Source: an uncultured Candidatus Saccharibacteria bacterium (GTDB taxonomy: Bacteria > Patescibacteriota > Saccharimonadia > Saccharimonadales > Saccharimonadaceae). Taken from it: a DNA stretch of 34,965 nt. The translations under genes were made by a program, and so were the position numbers. Below, one piece after another: positions 15,627-23,043 of this stretch (its first letter is position 1; each line of letters begins with the position of its first letter). The notes under the pieces were generated by a model, which saw only the letters and a list, made by a program, of their open reading frames with translations, had not been told where the DNA came from and did not search any database. Where the stretch lies: positions 1 through 34,965 of the forward strand of contig CANOGH010000002.1 of assembly GCA_947565505.1 (NCBI GenBank). The letters run 5' to 3'.

Positions 15627-16150
15627 AAAAAAACAAGCGGCACCCAAGGTGGCCAAATTAAGAATTTGTACAATCTGCCAGGCATCTTCGGTGATGGGAC
15701 GCATCCCACGTCACTAGTTCGCTGACAGGATAGACCTGAGTCTGTTCATATTTCGCTAAAATGGCTTAGCACGAGATTTTCGCAGGAAGCTCACCAAGTA
15801 CGACGTGTTGGGCTCGATCTCGTTATTGGTAGGGCAGATTGCACGGCTGAGGAAATGGGCATTTAACTAGAGACTAGCTCACTCCCTACTGAAGCTCAAA
15901 TGCTGCAGCGATAGATGCCTCATTCATCTTATGGGGAGTTAATTTGCTACGCTCTTAGGCTCAAACAGTAATAAATCAAATTCAACTTTCACCGGAATTT
16001 ATTAGTAGCTAGGCTACGCTAGGTCGAATTATATTAACCCTAAAAGCAGGAGGTAACTAGATAAACGGCTGCACGCAAGTTAGTGAAAAACCTTAAATAT
16101 TGTGAAATTTTGGAAATAGACTCACCCCACTCACGAAACGTAGTGGGGTG
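15627..16150 (+). ncRNA. Candidate long structured RNA, class unknown
   Basis: About 520 bp with no usable reading frame but several strong nested hairpins. GTGA-TGGGA/TCCCA-TCAC lies at 15691-15714, ACGAGAT/ATCTCGT at 15771-15823 enclosing a CCAA/TTGG stem, GTAGGG/CCCTAC at 15829-15889 and GTAGC/GCTAC near 16006-16018. The region ends at the hairpin 16123-16150. Base composition is more balanced than the AT-rich DNA on its left. I looked for tmRNA, RNase P and SRP signatures and found no adequate match. Transcription and strand are inferred from the promoter-like sequence at 15593-15620. Confidence 0.35.
16123..16150 (-). terminator. Hairpin after glyA
   Basis: CACCCCACT (16123-16131) with AGTGGGGTG (16142-16150), and a further ACG/CGT pairing in the loop. 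It lies 27 bp past the glyA stop. No U tract follows on either strand. Similar in form and position to the hairpin after glyS. Confidence 0.5.
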
Positions 16151-16176
16151 CTATGCTATAAGTACTCAAGTCCCCA

Positions 16177-17490
16177 TCAAATTCCTGGAACCGGAAAAGC
16201 TAAGGCGAGCTCTCGCACTTCATCGCGTATCGTAGCTAACTCTTCATTGTAGTTGTCTAACGCGCTCTCTTCCTGGGACTCAGCGCAAATATCAGCCACT
16301 CGCTTCATCCAATTTGCGATCTGTTTCATCTCAGCTTCACCAAGCCCTCTTGTAGTTATAGCTGGAGTACCCAATCTAACACCGGATGGCCTAAACGCAC
16401 CACCTTTATCAGTTGGCAGAGCGTTAGCATTGAGGGTCAATCCAACGAGATCCAGAGCTTTTTCATAAATTTTACCATCAAAACCAAAACTACTTTTGAC
16501 GTTAACTAAAAGTAAGTGATTGTCCGTACCGCCACCTTGTAACTCGAATCCTAAGTCGCGTAATTCATTTGCTAAAGTTTGAGCATTTTTGATGATTCTG
16601 GCAGCATAATCACGAAATTCTGGCTGAAGATCCTCCTGAAAAGCTACGGCCTTAGCCGCGATAATATGTTCTAGCGGCCCACCCTGCGTACCAGGGAAAA
16701 CCGCTCGATCAATTAAAGTTGGAATGTTTTCTAGCTTGTGTTCACATTTTTTGAGCGGATTACCAACCTTGCCCTTACTAATGATCAACCCCCCCCTTGG
16801 CCCGCGTAAGGTCTTATGAGTAGTGGAAGTCATCACTTGAAAGCCGTGATCTAGAGGATTGGGGTGTACTTTGCCTGCGATGAGGCCTGCCACATGCGCC
16901 ATATCGGCCATGAGTAAAACCTCATGTCCACTCTGCTGACTCACCTTGTCGGCAATCGACTTCACTCGACCGAAGTCCGGAATCTTCATAAAAGCCGAGT
17001 AGCCAACCAAAATAAGACTCGGCTCATTATCTAGGGCTAACTTTTCTAGCTCATCGTAGTCAATGTCTCCGGACGCTGTCACGCCATAGCCGATAAAATT
17101 ATAAATTTTGGCGCTCCGCGTGACGGGAGATCCATGCGTTAAATGGCCACCAGCGGGTAGTGACATTGCTAAAATCGTATCTCCAGGTTTACACCAAGCG
17201 AAATAGACCGCTTCATTCGCGTTGGCGCCAGAATGTGGCTGCACGTTAGCGTGATCGGCATTAAATAGTTGCTTGGCGCGTTCAATTGCTAAAGTCTCAA
17301 TTTGGTCAACATTTTCGTTGCCACCATAATAACGTTTTCCCGGATAGCCTTCACTATACTTATTCGTTAAAACCGACCCCATAGCTTGTAAGACGTTTGC
17401 AGAGACATAGTTCTCGCTTGGAATCAACTCTAGACCCTCGCTCTGTCGCTTCTCTTCTTGTTTGATGATCTCAAAAACTTCATCGTTCAT
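16177..17490 (-). CDS. glyA: Serine hydroxymethyltransferase
   Basis: 437 residues. PLP enzyme interconverting serine and glycine with tetrahydrofolate, the main source of one-carbon units. Family landmarks: ELIPSENYVS near the N-terminus, NKYSEGYPGKRYYGG, QPHSGANAN, ADMAHVAGLIA, and the PLP lysine K226 in TSTTHKTLRGPRGG. The C-terminal GGTDNHLLLVNV and VRLGTPAITTRG are also present. Length is typical. Shine-Dalgarno GGAGG is seven bases before the ATG. It is transcribed alone from a clear promoter. Confidence 0.97.
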   Translation of the reverse strand: MNDEVFEIIKQEEKRQSEGLELIPSENYVSANVLQAMGSVLTNKYSEGYPGKRYYGGNENVDQIETLAIERAKQLFNADHANVQPHSGANANEAVYFAWCKPGDTILAMSLPAGGHLTHGSPVTRSAKIYNFIGYGVTASGDIDYDELEKLALDNEPSLILVGYSAFMKIPDFGRVKSIADKVSQQSGHEVLLMADMAHVAGLIAGKVHPNPLDHGFQVMTSTTHKTLRGPRGGLIISKGKVGNPLKKCEHKLENIPTLIDRAVFPGTQGGPLEHIIAAKAVAFQEDLQPEFRDYAARIIKNAQTLANELRDLGFELQGGGTDNHLLLVNVKSSFGFDGKIYEKALDLVGLTLNANALPTDKGGAFRPSGVRLGTPAITTRGLGEAEMKQIANWMKRVADICAESQEESALDNYNEELATIRDEVRELALAFPVPGI

Positions 17491-17520
17491 ACTATGCCTC
17501 CACGCTTATCTAATATCCCG

Positions 17521-17549
17521 ATCATAGCACGTCTATTTTGACGGGTCAA
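17521..17549 (-). promoter_or_regulatory. glyA promoter
   Basis: Minus strand TTGACC (17549-17544), 17 bp, TATGAT (17526-17521), extended -10 TGCTATGAT. Confidence 0.8.
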
Positions 17550-17643
17550 CACTATTTCTCAAAAACCTTCTTAAATATTTCAATATGTGTTTTTGATGGA
17601 TTAAACTTTACTTCCATCAAGCGCTAACGGCTTGGTAGTACAA

Positions 17644-17666
17644 CAAAAAATCCCACAATGGGGGAT
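17644..17666 (-). terminator. Terminator of tRNA-Phe
   Basis: On the minus strand, ATCCC and GGGAT form a stem with a 7-nt loop, followed by six T. This is one of the few hairpins here with a true U tract. Confidence 0.75.
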
Positions 17667-17702
17667 CTCACATGCAATTGTATCAAAATTGAATATTTTT
17701 TG

Positions 17703-17778
17703 TGGTGGTTCCGACTGGACTTGAACCAGTGACACAAGGCTCTTCAGGCCTCTGCTCTACCAACTGAGCTACAGAACC
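17703..17778 (-). tRNA. tRNA-Phe (GAA)
   Basis: A complete cloverleaf on the minus strand. The acceptor GGTTCTG pairs with CGGAACC, the D arm is GCTCAGTTGGTAGAGC, the anticodon loop CTGAAGA gives GAA, and the T loop is GTTCAAGTC. CCA is encoded (17705-17703). Upstream on the minus strand is TGTGCTAAAAT, an extended -10. Confidence 0.97.
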
Positions 17779-18040
17779 AAAAACTACAAGACTATTTTAG
17801 CACACAAGTTCTTTTTTGATAAGCCTTTTTTTGATCTTTTTGTCCATAATATTTTATTTAATATGACATTTTGGATTAAGCACAACATTTTAGTGTCAAA
17901 ATTGTTAGAATAATGACTTTTTTGGATTTTTTCTAACAGGGAACTACTTAACACTTTATAAAGTATCTTTGAAAATTGTAAATTCTTATGGTGCGAAAGT
18001 ATTGTATGATAAATGTCAGGGGGAGATAAAAGGAGAAATA
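17779..18040. other. Intergenic region with divergent start signals
   Basis: AT-rich, 260 bp. It holds the tRNA-Phe promoter on the minus strand and the leader of the racemase-like gene on the plus strand, which has a purine-rich AAAGGAG site at its end. No other gene seen. Confidence 0.4.
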
Positions 18041-18706
18041 ATGCTAAAAATCGCCGTATTTGATGGTGGCTGGGGTGGAGAGAACGTGGCTGACTATCTG
18101 GCTAACGAACTCAATATTATTGAAGTGATACGAATTATTGATTGGGCTAATGCCCCTTATCACAACAAGACTCTAGCTGAAATTTGCATGCTGGCCGAGA
18201 ATAATTTAGCTTCTTTTATCAATAAAGTTGACGTGATTGTGCTGGGGGGATACGTAGTGTCAATGGCGTTGGAATACCTCAGCCAACGTTATCCGAAGCA
18301 AAAATTTATTAGCGTAGGCGTAGACCGCGACTATCTTTCCGAGTCCAAACACGCGCCTCACCGTGTTACGGTGTTCATGAACCACCTGCTTCTACACAGT
18401 GAATTCCACCAGCTCATCTGTCAACATTTTCCGCATAGCGAAGTTTTAGCTCCCAATTGTTCTGACGAAGAGGCTATGATTGACTTAGGCGAGTGCGGAA
18501 CTCCTAATTTATGCCGAAAGCTAGATTGCGAGCATACGGGGTCTGAAATAATTATCTTGCTCAATACCCACTTCTGGCATCTTCAGTGTGAGTTGGAGGA
18601 GTCGACGTCTTGGCGTACCGTGGTGGTAGATTTTCGAAAAAAACTACTACGTGACCTCTGCATTTCATTGAAGCTAAGGGGCGTAGATGGCGGTAGACCA
18701 ATTTAA
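18041..18706 (+). CDS. Glutamate-racemase-like protein lacking both catalytic cysteines
   Basis: 221 residues from ATG 18041 (AAAGGAG five bases upstream; a longer TTG frame exists but has no ribosome site). The start IAVFDGGWGGENVADYL and the WANAPYHNKT...EI block match MurI (DSGVGG and D..NAPYG.K). MurI makes D-glutamate for peptidoglycan with two cysteines. Here the first (GCNT in MurI) reads LGGYVVS around residues 68-74, and the second (GCTH) reads LLNTHFW around 173-179, where Asn175 replaces Cys. So the fold is likely kept but standard two-base racemisation is not. It is also shorter than MurI. It may be another Asp/Glu racemase superfamily enzyme or a binding protein. hisS follows with its own promoter. 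Confidence 0.65.
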   Translation: MLKIAVFDGGWGGENVADYLANELNIIEVIRIIDWANAPYHNKTLAEICMLAENNLASFINKVDVIVLGGYVVSMALEYLSQRYPKQKFISVGVDRDYLSESKHAPHRVTVFMNHLLLHSEFHQLICQHFPHSEVLAPNCSDEEAMIDLGECGTPNLCRKLDCEHTGSEIIILLNTHFWHLQCELEESTSWRTVVVDFRKKLLRDLCISLKLRGVDGGRPI

Positions 18707-18853
18707 AGTTGCTGCGGAACACTTCATTAAGATGGATTATGCTTTTACGTCTCCTGTAACTTCGAATTTGCGATGACATTGTAGCCTAGAATAGTGTAAT
18801 TTTGACTGAGATAGGGTTTAATATGAAGTGATATCGTAATTTTCTGTCAAATA

Positions 18854-18862
18854 TGATACAAT
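18854..18862 (+). promoter_or_regulatory. Extended -10 of hisS
   Basis: TGATACAAT, seven bases before the hisS ATG at 18870. No clear -35 and no Shine-Dalgarno sequence; leaderless mRNA predicted. Confidence 0.6.
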
Positions 18863-18869
18863 AACAGGT

Positions 18870-20168
18870 ATGAAAAAGTTTAATACCTCTCCGATTAGCG
18901 GCATGCAAGAACTACTTCCCGATATGCAAGTAGTCTTTAACCGATTGAAAGATAAGATTGCTACGACTTTCTATCGACATGGTTTTCAAAATATAGAGAC
19001 TCCAACTATTGAGCGTACCGCTGTGCTTCTGGCTAAGGCTGGTGGTGATACCGAAAAGCAAATCTACAAGGTAATGAAAACTGCGGAGACTGGCAGTGGA
19101 GCTGAGCAGGCACTCCGCTTTGATCATACAGTTCCGCTTTCGCGCTACGTCGTCGAGCATCTTAATGATCTTACTTTTCCTTTTCGTGTATCTCAGATTG
19201 GACGTAATTTTCGCGGAGAGCGTACACAGAAAGGGCGCTTTCGTGAGTTTTATCAGTGTGATATTGATGTGATTGGCTGGGGTGAGCTTCCGATTTTTTA
19301 TGATGCAGAAGTTATTTCTACCCTAGTTTCTGCACTGAAACAGCTGCCTTTACCTAATCAATTCTACGTTCGAATCAGTAATCGTAAGTTATTAAATGGT
19401 TTGCTGGCAGAGCTGAACTTAGAAACGCATAGCACGGCAATTCTTGGAATCATTGATCATGCCGAAAAAGTGTCCGCATCGGTCACCCTAAGTGCCTTGC
19501 AGTCGCTCGGTATTGGTGAAGTTGACATTGATAAAGTGGTAAATTTCATGAACCTAAGTGGCTCACGTCAGGAAATTATACCGCAGTTGCGAGATTTGGG
19601 CTTTACGAATGTGGATTATCAGACTGGTTTAGATGAGCTTGATCAGGTTCTCGCTATGGTAGAAGCCGCTCATCCAGATCAGCTAATCTTTGCTGATATG
19701 AAGATTGTGCGTGGGCTGGATTATTATACTGGTACTGTTTTTGAAACCAACGTTAAAGATTGCGGTTGGCTAGGATCAATTTGCTCCGGTGGTAGGTATG
19801 ACGATCTCGCTAGTAATTATACTGATAGCCATCTTCCTGGTGTTGGTGGATCAATAGGTCTCACTAGGCTTTTTGATGCGCTGAGGGATTGTGGGGCTGT
19901 CCACGCGAGTGAAATAAAGCCAGTTGATATCTGTTTGATTCCTTTGGATAAAACGTGTTATGACCAAGCGATATCTCTAGCCGCCAAACTTCGCCGTGAG
20001 GGTAAGAGTGTCGACCTAGTTTTGACTAATAAAAAACTTGGCGATAAGATCAAGTACGCCAGCAAAATTGCTCAATCTATGGCGGTTTTAGGTGAAGATG
20101 AAATTAAGGCTAAAACCTACAAATTGCGTGATTTAAAAACTGGCGCCGAGCAAATTGAGCATTTCTGA
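18870..20168 (+). CDS. hisS: Histidyl-tRNA synthetase
   Basis: 432 residues, class II enzyme charging tRNA-His. Motif 2 region FRGERTQKGRFREFYQCDIDVIG, the ATP and histidine site FDHTVPLSRYV, and the histidine-specific GLDYYTGTVFET and SICSGGRYDDL are all clear. The C-terminal anticodon domain (about 325-432) is present. The start SPISGMQELLPD matches the family. The ATG lies seven bases after the -10, so translation probably starts on a leaderless mRNA. No gene partner; aspS, which often follows, is absent. Confidence 0.96.
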   Translation: MKKFNTSPISGMQELLPDMQVVFNRLKDKIATTFYRHGFQNIETPTIERTAVLLAKAGGDTEKQIYKVMKTAETGSGAEQALRFDHTVPLSRYVVEHLNDLTFPFRVSQIGRNFRGERTQKGRFREFYQCDIDVIGWGELPIFYDAEVISTLVSALKQLPLPNQFYVRISNRKLLNGLLAELNLETHSTAILGIIDHAEKVSASVTLSALQSLGIGEVDIDKVVNFMNLSGSRQEIIPQLRDLGFTNVDYQTGLDELDQVLAMVEAAHPDQLIFADMKIVRGLDYYTGTVFETNVKDCGWLGSICSGGRYDDLASNYTDSHLPGVGGSIGLTRLFDALRDCGAVHASEIKPVDICLIPLDKTCYDQAISLAAKLRREGKSVDLVLTNKKLGDKIKYASKIAQSMAVLGEDEIKAKTYKLRDLKTGAEQIEHF

Positions 20169-20202
20169 CCTTACCAACCTTACGCTTCTGGTAAATAGTG
20201 GC

Positions 20203-20391
20203 ACGATGCACTAAGAAGCCGACCCAACGAGCGCGGTAGCTGGATGGGTAGGTATCTGCGCTATTGAAATCGAGGTTGTACGCGTTACTAACATCAGGAT
20301 AAGCGGTACTAGACCAATAGTCTCCATCGTGGCCCACGGCCCTCAGGGAGCCAGTATCCAGGTGGACATTCCCGCTACGGGTAGAACTACT
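20203..20391 (-). pseudogene. Remnant of a FISUMP-domain surface protein
   Basis: The minus-strand frame after the stop at 20394-20392 reads SGNVHLDTGSLRAVGHDGDY, then WSSTAYPDVSNAYNLDF and ends ...WVGFLVHR. This is the C-terminal consensus of the FISUMP domain (RSG.V..GSLR..G..G.YWSST, AY.L.F, GF.VRC). The intact family member at the window end ends GFSVRC. The upstream four fifths is missing, there is no start, and the frame runs on into the end of hisS. The frame could be mistaken for a 75-residue gene starting at GTG 20337, but it looks like decay. Confidence 0.7.
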
Positions 20392-20541
20392 TCACCTCAG
20401 TGCTTATCATAAAAATGCTCAGAAATCCGCTCAATTACGGTTTCTACAATTAAACGCTTCATTTATCACTATTCGACAATCGTGTATTTATGACCGGATT
20501 AATCTTGAACGGCAAAACTACAAAATTACCCTAAAGATGAT

Positions 20542-20617
20542 ACCAAAATCAGTCCAGTTGACCAGACTAGCTTAATTCTATATTAGCACAAGTGGTTTAA
20601 AAAGTCAAGAGTTTTTT
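20542..20617 (-). repeat. Promoter-leader repeat, copy 2
   Basis: 76 bp on the minus strand matching 5404-5479 at 73 positions. TTGACT (20608-20603), 17 bp, TAATAT (20585-20580), then the leader hairpin. It reads toward the FISUMP remnant about 150 bp downstream. The two copies are in opposite orientation, so they also form a 15-kb inverted pair. Confidence 0.9.
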
Positions 20618-20787
20618 GATGAATATGCGGATAAAATTGCCATCAAGAGATCAGTGTAAAAGTTTTATGTTATTAATCTTAATTATATCATACTATGCAT
20701 CAAAATGCAATAGTCATGCATTCTCTGAGTTATGCTTCTAAGTGTAACAGTAGATAATTAATGGATCACGGAGATAAGGTAGCATAA

Positions 20788-20857
20788 AACTCATAGTTAT
20801 GCAATAATATTACTATATATTCGAGTATGTAATACTAGGGAGCAGTAACTATGAGTT
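20788..20857. repeat. 12-bp inverted repeat with 46-bp spacer
   Basis: AACTCATAGTTA (20788-20799) and TAACTATGAGTT (20846-20857) are exact complements. The spacer is AT-rich. No ORF lies between; it may be an insertion scar or a protein-binding site. Confidence 0.8.
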
Positions 20858-21209
20858 ATAATTATTTCTGGACGGTTATTCATCCGCCAAACATACCCTT
20901 AAGGGCTTTCGAGAATAGTACTACTTAATCCCAGTGTATTCTTTTAGTAACTATCCTAGAGCCATAATTTAAGGAATCAAGCTACCTTTTACAAAGAGGT
21001 CTTGTTTTTTTGCAATTGATCCACCGCCCTTTCGAGGAAAAATTGCTTTAGCATGATATATTAAGATTAAAACCAAGTTATATAACAAAGTAGGCTTTCG
21101 GAGTTTTTCACCCCACACTAGTAAAATTTTTGTCCTGATCAAGCCCACCAATCATGACGGGTTCTTAGATATTGGTTCTAGATATTATTCTGTCGAATTA
21201 TAGTTTTTC

Positions 21210-21893
21210 CTATAAGCCTGCATCAAGGTAGCGTAAAACGTAATCCCAGCCCCACTTGTTATCAAAACCAGCGGTTGTAAACTTATCGAACTTAAAATAG
21301 GGCATTCCTTCTGCCACCTGAGCGGTTCTCGCGGTATTCTTTTGAATTTCCTCTACCGTTTCGTGGTCCTTTACACATTTGTCAAAATCGTCTCCTAGCC
21401 CTACATTGTGCCCGATTTTTAGCCAATAATCTGCTGGCATATTCTCAATATGTGGCGAAGTTTTGGAGTCGCCGATCCCTTTAGAATGATAATCATCCCA
21501 AAGGGCCTGCAAGGCTTCATGATAATATTCCCAAAACTTATTTTCTCTCATGGCGCAATAGGCTCCTTCAGCGGCATCTCGAGAATATTCCGAACCACTA
21601 CCCTCATATAAATAATCCGTCAGTCTAACTTCGAAAGCAATGTTATGCTCCTCTAAATATTGTTGGAATTCGTCCCAGTGATCCATGACCGCTCTTGAGA
21701 ACACGTCACAATACGGGCACATCAAATCGGTGTACATAATATATAATTTGGGAGAGTCTAAATTCCCGACAGTGGCTGCTTCATTCCAGACCTTTTCTCC
21801 TGCAGATGGCTGTCTTGATGCACTTATAATGATTAGCGCAAACAGAATCGCGATAACGCCAATAATCGCTCCAGTTTTTATCGCCTTAAACAC
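21210..21893 (-). CDS. Anchored DsbA-like thiol oxidoreductase
   Basis: 227 residues starting at a GTG (AAAGGAG six bases upstream), which overlaps the upstream stop by 8 bp. An N-terminal membrane helix (about 8-26), then a thioredoxin fold with active site CPYC (C59, C62) in MYTDLMCPYCDVFS, the helical insertion typical of DsbA proteins (YHEALQALWDDY), and the cis-proline loop GMPYFKF near the C-terminus. It should act outside the membrane, making or correcting disulfides in secreted proteins. The partner membrane protein is encoded just upstream, forming a redox pair. Confidence 0.9.
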   Translation of the reverse strand: MFKAIKTGAIIGVIAILFALIIISASRQPSAGEKVWNEAATVGNLDSPKLYIMYTDLMCPYCDVFSRAVMDHWDEFQQYLEEHNIAFEVRLTDYLYEGSGSEYSRDAAEGAYCAMRENKFWEYYHEALQALWDDYHSKGIGDSKTSPHIENMPADYWLKIGHNVGLGDDFDKCVKDHETVEEIQKNTARTAQVAEGMPYFKFDKFTTAGFDNKWGWDYVLRYLDAGL

Positions 21894-22533
21894 TTTTTAC
21901 TCCTTTCTCAATCTTTTTTCTCAAATAGCGTTTACTACAATACATGGCATATACTTCTCTACCTAACTTTTTAAGGGCAAAAACCGCAACGATGATAGCC
22001 AAAACCGTTAGCATGCCGGATATTATACCAGCAAAGGCCAAACCATTACTGAAGAAGGCGCTTATGATTGGCGCGAGCAAAGTTGTGCCGCAAGTTGGGC
22101 ATCCGGATCCTAGAACGGCGAGCCCTGTTACTAGGCCAGCACTCTGCAGCTTGTCGGCATTCTCAGATTTTGCAGAGGTATCTTTCTTGTGCTGTTGGCG
22201 CTGCTGCCAGGCAACAACGACTAAGCCAAGCAGGAATGATTGTAAAACCACAATGCAAAAAGTTAGTAAAAAATCCCAAAAATTACGCCCAACTCCGAAA
22301 AGCCCCAAAAACGCATCCTTCAGGATAGTAAATTTACCGGTCAAATCAGTTCTCCAAAAAAGATCTAATGCAGCAGTGCTACCAGATAGCAAATTCATTA
22401 ACGTACCAAACAAAATAAAAGAAATGATTACCGTAACAACAAAACGCCAATCCCGAGTAGCCAATAGAATGCCTTCTCCCGCCATTTTACACTCGTCCAA
22501 CCAACGCCGCACTGTGCCTCCAAAACTCTTCAT
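21886..22533 (-). CDS. Membrane protein with CPTC thiol motif, redox partner candidate
   Basis: 215 residues with about four membrane helices (roughly 29-50, 88-110, 130-145, 150-190). The sequence LAVLGSGCPTCGTTL places two cysteines (C145, C148) at the edge of a helix, a CxxC typical of thiol exchange. Family not named with confidence; it is neither VKOR nor DsbB by its motif pattern, though a role in reoxidising or reducing the DsbA-like neighbour is the natural inference. TATAAT lies six bases before the ATG, so the mRNA should be leaderless. The downstream gene overlaps its stop. Confidence 0.7.
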   Translation of the reverse strand: MKSFGGTVRRWLDECKMAGEGILLATRDWRFVVTVIISFILFGTLMNLLSGSTAALDLFWRTDLTGKFTILKDAFLGLFGVGRNFWDFLLTFCIVVLQSFLLGLVVVAWQQRQQHKKDTSAKSENADKLQSAGLVTGLAVLGSGCPTCGTTLLAPIISAFFSNGLAFAGIISGMLTVLAIIVAVFALKKLGREVYAMYCSKRYLRKKIEKGVKSV

Positions 22534-22673
22534 ATAGTCATTATATCACGGATATTTTTAAAAACCCAGTCCTAAAGCAAAAAATAATTATCTAAAAAAG
22601 CAAGTCTCAGTGTTCGGTTTTTCTCTGTTGAGCTGCATAAATGTTTCATCATGAAAAATCTCCAAAAACAAGC

Positions 22674-22703
22674 TTGACACGGTCAAAATGGCTATGATAA
22701 AAT
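22674..22703 (+). promoter_or_regulatory. Promoter of small-RNA candidate
   Basis: TTGACA (22674-22679), 18 bp, TAAAAT (22698-22703) with TGA before it. A good sigma-70 type promoter with no ORF after it. Confidence 0.7.
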
Positions 22704-22709
22704 AAAAAC

Positions 22710-22859
22710 AGGAAATCGGACATAGAATCTGTCGTTGAAAGATGCCCGAAATCCGCAAAAATTGGGTGGTACTTAATCTTACTGAATTAGTTTATTATTC
22801 GGTAAAATCATATAAATATAAAAATCCTGCTTCAAAGATCCGTAGTTGCAGGATTTTTA
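22710..22859 (+). ncRNA. Candidate small RNA or leader ending at a terminator
   Basis: About 150 nt between a strong promoter and an intrinsic terminator (ATCCTGC/GCAGGAT plus TTTTT). It has no ORF. The sequence GGGTGGTAC at 22764-22772 resembles the conserved T-box bulge, but there is no room for a full stem I, so that is not claimed. Alternatives: an independent small RNA, or an attenuated leader of the methyltransferase gene 185 bp downstream. Confidence 0.4.
22824..22858 (+). terminator. Intrinsic terminator before the methyltransferase gene
   Basis: ATCCTGC (22824-22830) pairs with GCAGGAT (22848-22854), with flanking A and T runs that extend the stem and give a U tract. It could function in both directions. 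Confidence 0.75.
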
Positions 22860-23043
22860 ATGACACTAGCGTATAGCGATTGCTTCATTTTGCTAGTCTA
22901 GATAAGACTCTGTGGTTTTGTGGAGAATGAGCTATATAGTTAAAATATCCAAATTAAAGCCACCTTTTTGCGAATACTTAATGTGAATATAATTCAGAAT
23001 TTTAAGCGTAGCTAATTAGTATGTAACGGAACTATTCAAGAAA

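Larger units (their letters stand above)
20392..21209. other. Intergenic region with decayed genes and repeats
   Basis: About 820 bp. It holds a 21-codon ORF on the minus strand (20462-20397, MKRLIVETVIERISEHFYDK), not recognised and without a clear ribosome site. It also holds the promoter-leader repeat (20542-20617) and an inverted repeat at 20788-20857. A 60-codon minus-strand frame at 20969-21151 has no support. The promoter repeat points toward the FISUMP remnant, so this is probably one decayed gene. Confidence 0.5.
22534..23043. other. Intergenic region containing a small-RNA candidate
   Basis: About 510 bp: the -10 of the redox pair (22545-22540, minus), a plus-strand promoter and terminator flanking a short RNA candidate, and 180 bp of AT-rich spacer before the methyltransferase, in which I see no clear promoter. 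Confidence 0.5.

Noticed and set aside
15627-16150. tmRNA, RNase P RNA or a group I intron
   Set aside because: A GAGGAAA and an AGAGACTAG recall RNase P and group I cores, but the paired partner motifs, the tag ORF and the tRNA-like end are missing.
20110-20337. A 75-residue minus-strand gene starting at GTG
   Set aside because: It is only the end of a FISUMP domain with no start or signal peptide, and its tail runs into hisS antisense.
20969-21151. A 60-residue minus-strand frame
   Set aside because: No ribosome site, no promoter, no recognisable pattern; treated as chance.
22710-22859. A T-box riboswitch
   Set aside because: Only the GGGTGGTAC resemblance is present; about 55 nt before it cannot hold stem I, and the next gene is not related to amino acids.
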